Shown piece by piece: positions 7,407 to 12,555 of a stretch of 12,555 nt of DNA. Position numbers and translations under genes: made by a program. Origin of the DNA: Clostridium_AD sp047624165 (GTDB lineage Bacteria > Bacillota > Clostridia > Clostridiales > Clostridiaceae); NCBI GenBank assembly GCA_047624165.1, contig JBLHPD010000146.1, forward strand, positions 1 to 12,555. Direction: 5' to 3'. The number at the start of each line of letters is the position of its first letter. Position 1 is the stretch's first letter. The notes beneath the pieces are model-generated. The model saw only the letters and a list, made by a program, of their open reading frames with translations, made no database searches and was not told the DNA's origin.

Positions 7407-7810
7407 ATACTGTTGTGGGATGTGCCCCCTACGGGGCAGGGCAGAAGGAATTGCGATTAGAAAAAAACTTTAGTACTCGGTCTAGTTAGTCTTACGGTGA
7501 TTTTATATTCGCAAAGAAAAAATTTCTAAATGGAATTTCAATGTTTCTGCGCTTCTTATTGCAAGTCACTTTGGAGAAATTTAATACTGTTGCGGAGAGG
7601 ACCCCTACGGGGAAGGACAGAAGGAATTGGGATTAGAAAAAAACTTTAGTACTTGGTCCAGTTACGTTTAGGAGGATTTTATATTCGAAAAGAAGAATTT
7701 CTAAATTGAATTTCAATGTTTCTGCGTTTCTTATTGCAAGTCACTATGGAGAAATTTCATACTGTTGCGGAGAGTGACCCCTACGGGGCAAGGCAGAAAG
7801 GTTGGAAGTG
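7325..7810. repeat. Tandem array of ~176-bp non-coding repeat units (two full, one partial)
   Basis: Units start with TTTTATATT at 7325, 7501 and 7677. The first two are 176 bp each; the third fades out near 7810. A core of about 39 bp (7356-7394, 7532-7570, 7707-7745) is almost identical in all three and contains TTTCAATGTTTCTGCG and TTATTGCAAGTCACT. Each unit also keeps a small GC-rich hairpin, CCCC-TAC-GGGG or an extended form (TGCCCC/GGGGCA at 7423-7438). The length is not a multiple of three and no frame stays open, so it does not encode protein. Confidence 0.85.
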
Positions 7811-7847
7811 GAAATATAAGTAAGTAAATATGCATAAGCAAACTATA

Positions 7848-8075
7848 AATATGAAGGTTCGGAATTTAGGAGTGTGAAAGATAGTATATAATGAGTTTTA
7901 CAGAATCTTAGTTTATGTAATGGAAAAAATCCGTAAGCAGCCCAAGGAGGGGCTGCTATCACTTCTGAGACAGGACGTCGAATGAGTGCGTTAGGAGATT
8001 TTTCATGGAATAAACTTAGATACTGTTAACGAATGATCTACTATCTGAATAGCCTAAATGACGAACCTTCATTGT
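7848..8075. repeat. Long imperfect palindrome downstream of the substrate-binding protein gene
   Basis: The left arm (7848-7932) and the reverse complement of the right arm (7993-8075) share ATGAAGGTTCG, ATTTAGG, AGATAGTA, ACAG, AGTTTAT and ATG-AAAAA in the same order, roughly three quarters identical by eye. The central 60 bases hold a perfect GC-rich stem, AGCAGCCC (7936-7943) with GGGCTGCT (7950-7957), and TGAGACAGGACGTCGAATGA, which I do not recognise. The element ends 14 bp beyond the stop of the minus-strand lipoprotein gene and may end its transcripts. It could also be a MITE-like element, but I see no clear target duplication. Confidence 0.7.
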
Positions 8076-8088
8076 ATACCTTTGTTAT

Positions 8089-9111
8089 TTATTTGAGTTC
8101 TTTTACTACTTTTTCTGCGAAGCTATTGTTGACAATTTTATCAAACGCAGGTCTTTGGGGAATTAAATCTGCTTTGTAGGATTGTATAATGTCCATAAGT
8201 CTAGTTAGGTCGTCTTGTTTTAATATTGGGTCTGGTGAAAATGCGTTTATTTTTCTATAGTTTTTAATAGATTCAATAAGTACAGTCTCATCTGCACCAG
8301 GGAAGAAAGATTTTATTGAAGTAATTACTTCCGCATCTGAATGACTACTTACCCATTTTTGACCTTTATAAATTGCTCTAGTTAATTTTTCTATTGTTAC
8401 TGGGTTTTTCTCTATATAGGATTTTGTAGCAAAAAAGCAGGTATAAGGCATGGTTCCAGCAGACTCTCCTATGGAGGCTACAATTTGCCCAGAATTATCT
8501 TTTTTCATCATACTAGCAGTAGGTTCAAAAAGAGTAACATAATCACCTGTACCACCTTTGAAAGCTCCAGCAGTAGCTGTGAAAGCGAGGTTCGTAATAA
8601 GTTCTATATTTTCGCCAGGTTTAATACCATGATTTTTTAAAACATACTCAAAAGCCATTTCTGGTACGCCGCCAGGTCTTCCACCTATTACAGTTTTGCC
8701 CTTTAAGGATTCCCAATTGAAGTTTGGTTCAGCCTTTCTAGCTACTAAGAAAGCACCATCCTTTTGTGTTAATTGTGCAAAAATTACGGGATAGTCTTCG
8801 CGCTGTTGATTGTAGATGTAAATAACCTGCTCTGGTCCACAGAAACCTATATCTACAGCTTTACTTAAAACTTGTTGCATAGTTTTGTCAGCGCCTTGTC
8901 CAGTTGAAAGGTCGATTTCAATGCCTTCCTCTTTAAAGAAACCCTCCGAAATTGCTGCATACATTGGAGCATAGAAAATAGAACGAACTACTTCATTTAA
9001 TTTTATTTTTTCGAGTGCTCCATTATCTGTTTTTTTACACCCGTAAAATAATGTAGTTATTAAGGTAAGAGAGAGAAGCAGGGAAAAAACTGAGATTTTT
9101 TTAATTTTCAT
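8089..9111 (-). CDS. ABC transporter substrate-binding lipoprotein, NMT1/SsuA-like
   Basis: The 340-residue protein is exported and lipid-anchored on the outer face of the membrane. I choose ATG 9111 because GGAGG (9121-9117) sits 5 nt upstream; the earlier in-frame ATG at 9123 overlaps that site and cannot use it. The signal peptide has a KIKK start, a hydrophobic core (about 8-22) and a lipobox ending FYGC, giving Cys25 as the lipid-modified residue; Phe at -3 is slightly atypical. The mature part begins with the family hallmark YAPMYAAISEGFFKEEGI, followed by a DIGFCGPEQ segment and an internal KGKTVIGGRPGGVPE loop, as in NMT1/THI5, SsuA and TauA binding proteins. Its ligand could be a sulfonate, nitrate, a pyrimidine precursor or another small anion; the sequence does not decide. 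No permease or ATPase gene adjoins it. The nearest matching ATPase is the shortened one at 1556-2257. Confidence 0.88.
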   Translation of the reverse strand: MKIKKISVFSLLLSLTLITTLFYGCKKTDNGALEKIKLNEVVRSIFYAPMYAAISEGFFKEEGIEIDLSTGQGADKTMQQVLSKAVDIGFCGPEQVIYIYNQQREDYPVIFAQLTQKDGAFLVARKAEPNFNWESLKGKTVIGGRPGGVPEMAFEYVLKNHGIKPGENIELITNLAFTATAGAFKGGTGDYVTLFEPTASMMKKDNSGQIVASIGESAGTMPYTCFFATKSYIEKNPVTIEKLTRAIYKGQKWVSSHSDAEVITSIKSFFPGADETVLIESIKNYRKINAFSPDPILKQDDLTRLMDIIQSYKADLIPQRPAFDKIVNNSFAEKVVKELK

Positions 9112-9116
9112 AGATA

Positions 9117-9121
9117 CCTCC
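9117..9121 (-). promoter_or_regulatory. Ribosome binding site that fixes the lipoprotein start
   Basis: GGAGG on the minus strand, 5 nt before ATG 9111. The upstream ATG at 9123-9121 shares a base with this site, so the shorter protein is the likely product. Confidence 0.8.
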
Positions 9122-9210
9122 ATATTATAAGGTTGTTATCATTCTATAATATGAGAAATTGTATAGATGTGACATTTTAAATTAAAGTTAAGTTGTAAAG
9201 TAAGTTGTAT

Positions 9211-9282
9211 CATAAATGTAAATGAAATACCTATCATAAATGTAAATGAAATACCTATCATAAATGTAAATGAAATACCTTG
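9211..9282. repeat. Triple 24-bp tandem repeat abutting the valS promoter
   Basis: The unit starting CATAAATGTAAATGAAATAC occurs at 9211-9234, 9235-9258 and 9259-9282. The copies are identical except that the last two bases of copy 3 are TG instead of AT. The array ends inside the -35 box of the valS promoter. It lies between the divergent lipoprotein and valS genes and could bind a regulator, act as an AT-rich upstream activating element, or be simple slippage. Confidence 0.9.
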
Positions 9283-9307
9283 ACATATATAAATTAAGAG
9301 GTATAAT
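9280..9307 (+). promoter_or_regulatory. Consensus SigA promoter for the T-box leader and valS
   Basis: A perfect TTGACA (9280-9285) and a perfect TATAAT (9302-9307) are 16 bp apart. Transcription would start near 9314, about 340 nt before the valS ATG, which is the usual leader length for a T-box. Confidence 0.85.
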
Positions 9308-9313
9308 AAGAAA

Positions 9314-9586
9314 TAAATAAAAACTTCATAAAATCTTTAAAAGCTTAGATGAAGAGGAGTAGAGGGAAATTAATATTAAGAGAGGAAGATCCATAGGCTG
9401 TAAGATCTTCTATATGAAAAACCTTGAAGGTAGCTTCGGAGCTTCTTTGTTGAATTCTATACAATTATAGTTAATAAACAAAGACGGTTATCTTAATCGT
9501 TAAATTATCAAGAGCCTGTAGATTTGCAGGAAAAAAGGTGGTACCGCGAACTTTTCGTCCTTTTATAGACGAAGGTTCTTTTTTTA
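9314..9586 (+). promoter_or_regulatory. T-box leader specific for tRNA-Val
   Basis: This leader RNA senses uncharged tRNA-Val and controls read-through into valS. Stem I shows the usual landmarks: GGAGTAG on the 5' side of the specifier loop, AGAGAGGAAGATCC and GGCTGTAAGATC in the distal part, and GAAG-GTA-GC on the 3' side. The GTA at 9430-9432 is the specifier, a valine codon that fits the downstream gene. Stem III is CCTGTA-GATT-TGCAGG (9515-9530). The conserved T-box GGTGGTACCGCG (9537-9548) contains TGGT (9539-9542), which pairs with the ACCA end of tRNA-Val. The antiterminator pairs AAAAGG (9533-9538) with CCTTTT (9559-9564) and competes with the terminator. The specifier placement is inferred from the GA-N-N-codon pattern of other T-boxes. 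Confidence 0.93.
9548..9586 (+). terminator. T-box-controlled terminator upstream of valS
   Basis: GAACTTTTCGTC (9548-9559) pairs with GACGAAGGTTC (9568-9578), with wobbles and one bulge, followed by a run of seven T. It shares 9556-9564 with the antiterminator, so the two cannot form together. Confidence 0.9.
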
Positions 9587-9650
9587 TTGCTTTTTATATT
9601 TAAGATGCTTAGAAGTTGATATAATAATTATTGTTTAGGAGGAGTTACTT

Positions 9651-12293
9651 ATGGAAGAAAATAATAATATTGATAAGAATTATGATCCAAAAGAGTTTGA
9701 AGAAAGGCTTTATGCATGGTGGGAAGAAAAGGGATTTTTTACTCCAAGTATTGATAAGAATAAAAAGCCATTTACAATTATGATGCCACCACCAAATATT
9801 ACAGGAAAATTACACTTAGGGCATGCTCTTGATAATACGCTTCAAGACATTCTAATAAGAACTAAAAGAATGCAAGGGTTTAGTACCTTGTGGCTTCCAG
9901 GTGAAGACCATGCTAGTATTGCAACGGAAGTTAAGGTTGAAAATGAGCTTTTAAAGAAAGGGCTTGTGAAAAAAGAAATGGGAAGAGAAGCATTTCTTGA
10001 AAAAGTTTGGGAGTGGACTAATGAATATAGAGAAAAAATAAGAGGGCAAATAAAGAAAATGGGATGCTCTGTTGATTTTACAAGAGAAAGCTTTACTATG
10101 GATGAAAATTTAAATCATGCAGTAAGAGAAGTTTTTGTTAAATTATATAGTGATGGACTTATTTATCAGGGAAATAGGATAACAAATTGGTGCCCAAAAT
10201 GTATGACAGCAATATCAGATGCTGAAATAGAGTTTGAAGAACAAGATGGGCACTTCTGGCATATAAAATATCCAATAGTAGGCAGGGATGAATTTTTAGA
10301 AATAGCTACGACAAGGCCAGAAACTATGCTTGGAGATACAGCAGTTGCGGTAAATCCTAAGGATCCACGTTATACACATTTAATAGGCAAAAAAATAATG
10401 TTGCCTTTAGTAGATAGGGAAATACCAATAGTTGCAGATGATTATGTTGATATAGAGTTTGGAACAGGCGCAGTTAAAATTACTCCAGCACATGATCCTA
10501 ATGATTATCAGATAGGAAAGAGACACAATCTACCAGAAATAGTGGTTCTGAATGAAAATGCAACTATAAGTGATGGTTACGGAAAATATTCAGGACTTGA
10601 CAGGTACGACGCGAGAAAGGTCATGGTAGATGATCTAGATAAGGCAGGTCTACTTGTTAAGATAAAAGACCATGCTCACAATGTAGGTACTCACGATCGA
10701 TGTAAAACTACTGTAGAACCAATGTTATCCAAACAATGGTATGTTAAAATGGAGTCTCTTGCAAAGCCAGCAATCGATGCGGTACGCGAAAATAAAACTA
10801 AATTTGTTCCTGAAAGATTTGATAAAACCTACTTTAATTGGATGGAGAACATTCAAGATTGGTGTATATCAAGACAGTTATGGTGGGGACATAGAATTCC
10901 GGTATGGTACTGCGCGAACTGTGGAGAAATTATAGTTAAAGCGAACGCACCAACTAATTGTACCAAATGTAACAGTGCAAATCTTAATCAGGATAAGGAT
11001 GTTCTTGATACTTGGTTCAGTTCAGCATTGTGGCCTTTCTCAACACTTGGCTGGCCAAATAATACAGAGGATTTAAAATACTTTTACCCAACGAGTGTTT
11101 TGGTTACAGGATACGATATTATATTCTTCTGGGTTGCAAGAATGGTTTTTTCAGGAATTTATAATTTAGGGGAAGTACCATTTGAAACAGTGCTAATGCA
11201 TGGAATGGTTCGCGATGAGCAAGGAAGAAAGATGTCTAAGTCACTAGGAAATGGTATTGATCCATTAGATGTAATAGAAAAATATGGTGCAGATGCGCTG
11301 AGATTCTCACTTGCTACAGGAAATTCTCCAGGTAGCGATATAAGATTCTATGAGTCAAGAGTTGAAGCTGCTAGAAACTTTGCCAATAAAATTTGGAATG
11401 CTTCTAGATTTGTTATGATGAATAATAATTGCGAATTAATGTCAAAATATAAAGATAGTAAAAACTACACTGTTGCCGACAAGTGGATATTATCAAGGAT
11501 GAACACTGTGACAAAAGAAGTTACAGAAAATATTGAAAAATATGAAATAGGTATAGCGCTCCAAAAGACACATGACTTTATGTGGACAGAATTCTGTGAT
11601 TGGTATATTGAACTTGTTAAACCAGTATTATACGCAGAAGATGGGCAGGCAAAAGGTATAGTATTAAATGTGTTAAACAAAGTATTAAAAACTGGACTTA
11701 AACTACTTCACCCTGTTATGCCATTTATAACAGAAGAAATTTATACTCATTTAGATAATGAGTACGAATCTATAACTATTTCTAAATGGCCAGAGTTCGA
11801 TGAGGCGCTTAAAGATGAGAAATCTGAAGAAAAAATGAATTACATTATAGAAGCAATAAAAGATGTAAGAAATGCTAGAGCTGATATGAATGTACCACCT
11901 TCAAGAAAAGCTAAAGTATTTATATATGCTACAGAGGCAAAAGAAGCATTTGAAGAAGGCATGGTATATTTTCAAAAACTTGCATCGGCTAGTGAAGTTA
12001 AGTTCTTAGGATCCAAAGCTGAAGCACCAGAAAATGTAGTTACGGTAGTAACTAAAGGCGCAGAAGTATATATGCCTTTACTTGAGCTTGTAGATTTAGA
12101 AGTAGAGCTTGAGAGATTAAATAAAGAAAAAGATAAACTAGGAAAAGAAATAGAAAGAGTGGAGAAAAAACTTTGTAATGAAAAATTTACTGCTAAAGCT
12201 CCTGTAGAAGTAGTTGATGAAGAAAGAGCTAAAGGTGAAAAATATAAAGAAATGTATAATTCAGTAATTCAAAGTATAGAAAATTTAAAATAG
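9651..12293 (+). CDS. valS: Valine--tRNA ligase
   Basis: The 880-residue cytoplasmic class I synthetase charges tRNA-Val with valine and has the normal bacterial ValRS length. ATG 9651 follows AGGAGGAG at 6 nt. The HIGH motif is HLGH (55-58) in PPPNITGKLHLGHAL, and the KMSKS motif is exact (527-531, in GRKMSKSLGNG). The editing domain (about 190-340) carries TTRPETMLGDTAVAV, as expected for the enzyme that removes mischarged threonine. Two Cys pairs, C181/C184 and C421/C424 with C437/C440, look like zinc sites. The anticodon-binding domain follows (about 610-760). The C-terminal arm (about 810-880) is a coiled coil rich in Glu and Lys that contacts tRNA. The gene is expressed through the T-box leader and closed by a strong terminator. 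No folC gene follows, although that pairing is common in Firmicutes. Confidence 0.99.
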   Translation: MEENNNIDKNYDPKEFEERLYAWWEEKGFFTPSIDKNKKPFTIMMPPPNITGKLHLGHALDNTLQDILIRTKRMQGFSTLWLPGEDHASIATEVKVENELLKKGLVKKEMGREAFLEKVWEWTNEYREKIRGQIKKMGCSVDFTRESFTMDENLNHAVREVFVKLYSDGLIYQGNRITNWCPKCMTAISDAEIEFEEQDGHFWHIKYPIVGRDEFLEIATTRPETMLGDTAVAVNPKDPRYTHLIGKKIMLPLVDREIPIVADDYVDIEFGTGAVKITPAHDPNDYQIGKRHNLPEIVVLNENATISDGYGKYSGLDRYDARKVMVDDLDKAGLLVKIKDHAHNVGTHDRCKTTVEPMLSKQWYVKMESLAKPAIDAVRENKTKFVPERFDKTYFNWMENIQDWCISRQLWWGHRIPVWYCANCGEIIVKANAPTNCTKCNSANLNQDKDVLDTWFSSALWPFSTLGWPNNTEDLKYFYPTSVLVTGYDIIFFWVARMVFSGIYNLGEVPFETVLMHGMVRDEQGRKMSKSLGNGIDPLDVIEKYGADALRFSLATGNSPGSDIRFYESRVEAARNFANKIWNASRFVMMNNNCELMSKYKDSKNYTVADKWILSRMNTVTKEVTENIEKYEIGIALQKTHDFMWTEFCDWYIELVKPVLYAEDGQAKGIVLNVLNKVLKTGLKLLHPVMPFITEEIYTHLDNEYESITISKWPEFDEALKDEKSEEKMNYIIEAIKDVRNARADMNVPPSRKAKVFIYATEAKEAFEEGMVYFQKLASASEVKFLGSKAEAPENVVTVVTKGAEVYMPLLELVDLEVELERLNKEKDKLGKEIERVEKKLCNEKFTAKAPVEVVDEERAKGEKYKEMYNSVIQSIENLK

Positions 12294-12295
12294 TT

Positions 12296-12338
12296 AAAAG
12301 TCTCCTATGTTTAAATAAACATAGGAGACTTTTCTATT
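12296..12338 (+). terminator. Intrinsic terminator of valS
   Basis: An 18-base arm (12296-12313) is perfectly mirrored by 12316-12333, from AAAAGTCTCCTATG to CATAGGAGACTTTT, with an AT loop. The 3' arm itself ends in TTTT. The A-run at the 5' base means it could also stop transcription coming from the right. Confidence 0.92.
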
Positions 12339-12345
12339 AAAAAAA

Positions 12346-12389
12346 GGGAACGGTTATAACTAATGGGGGAAATAGTTGTTAACCGTCCC
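12346..12389. repeat. Second hairpin after the valS terminator
   Basis: GGGAACGGTTATAACTA (12346-12362) pairs with TAGTTGTTAACCGTCCC (12373-12389) with one bulge and a small internal mismatch; the loop is G-rich. No T-run follows, so it is not a typical terminator. It may be an RNA structure, an operator or a small dispersed repeat. Confidence 0.6.
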
Positions 12390-12555
12390 GAATGTGTCTA
12401 GCAATGTTTTTAGTAACGCTCAAAGTTTGCTATTACTTCAGTGCGTAGAAGAGGTATGTATACATAAAATCATTCCTAGAATAGTTTATTTAAGTACTAC
12501 CTAAAGTGTTACAATTTTTTTATAATGGGATGGTTAATAAAGAACGTAAAGTATA
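12390..12555. other. Right-edge non-coding sequence
   Basis: No coding frame or clear RNA gene is visible. A perfect TATAAT (12521-12526) lacks a good -35 partner; the bases 17 bp upstream are TACCTA. A promoter for a gene beyond the edge is possible but not supported. Confidence 0.4.

Larger units (their letters stand above)
7164..8088. other. Gene-free region made of repeats and palindromes
   Basis: These 925 bases between convergent genes have no credible coding frame. Nearly all of the sequence is accounted for by the inverted repeat, the tandem units and the long palindrome listed separately. The GC-rich patches (near 7261-7320, 7420-7440, 7600-7612, 7775-7792 and 7936-7957) stand out from the surrounding AT-rich DNA. 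Confidence 0.7.
9124..9650. other. Divergent regulatory region between the lipoprotein gene and valS
   Basis: This region holds the triple repeat, the valS promoter and the T-box listed separately. On the minus strand I find no strong promoter for the lipoprotein gene; several AT-rich -10-like boxes lie near 9131-9165 without a good -35 partner. The valS ribosome binding site AGGAGGAG is at 9637-9644. No coding frame is credible. Confidence 0.6.

Noticed and set aside
7325..7810. CRISPR array
   Set aside because: The units are 176 bp and contiguous with no spacers, and the repeat divergence is far from CRISPR-like.
7164..8088. Degraded transposase gene between the inverted repeats
   Set aside because: All frames are broken by frequent stops, and I recognise no transposase motif in any frame.
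9121..9123. Upstream ATG as start of the binding lipoprotein
   Set aside because: It overlaps the GGAGG site that serves the ATG at 9111, and the shorter start gives a standard signal peptide.
9211..9282. CRISPR or replication-origin iterons
   Set aside because: The three 24-bp units are directly adjacent with no spacers, no replication or cas gene is nearby, and the context is a divergent promoter region.
10741..10935. Short open frames inside valS (plus-strand 10741-10935, minus-strand 11465-11680)
   Set aside because: They lie wholly within the conserved ValRS coding sequence in other frames.

Overview
The window is AT-rich, low-GC Gram-positive DNA. Strong GGAGG-type ribosome binding sites, a T-box leader before valS, a lipoprotein signal peptide and a very large 2-hydroxyacyl-CoA dehydratase-activase-like fusion protein all point to an anaerobic Firmicute, most likely a Clostridium. 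No rRNA, tRNA, CRISPR array or transposase gene is visible.

Layout, left to right. (1) The left edge cuts through the end of a P-loop ATPase gene that resembles HerA/VirD4-type DNA-pumping ATPases (2-586, +). (2) A zinc-ribbon, single-membrane-segment protein with a duplicated C-terminal domain follows with its own promoter (683-1441, +). (3) A terminator that works in both directions separates it from a convergent ABC-transporter ATPase gene of the nitrate/sulfonate/taurine type (1556-2257, -), whose C-terminus looks lost. (4) After 600 bases of non-coding DNA rich in inverted repeats comes the dominant gene, a 1433-residue iron-sulfur activase/dehydratase-like fusion (2862-7163, +). (5) The next 925 bases hold no gene. 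They carry a long inverted repeat, a tandem array of about 176-bp units (two full copies and one partial) and a second long imperfect palindrome. (6) A substrate-binding lipoprotein of the NMT1/SsuA type lies on the minus strand (8089-9111). (7) A divergent intergenic region carries a triple 24-bp repeat that abuts a consensus promoter and a valine T-box leader, followed by valS (9651-12293, +), a strong terminator and another long hairpin.

How the genes relate. valS is a self-contained unit controlled by uncharged tRNA-Val through its T-box. The ABC ATPase and the substrate-binding protein would normally belong to one three-gene importer, but here they are about 5.8 kb apart, no permease lies between or beside them, and the ATPase is shortened. 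The simplest reading is a decayed or rearranged transporter locus. The large fusion protein appears to be transcribed alone, with no separate dehydratase subunits in the window. I see no convincing new multi-gene system. The most unusual material is the structured, repeat-rich non-coding DNA at 7172-8075.
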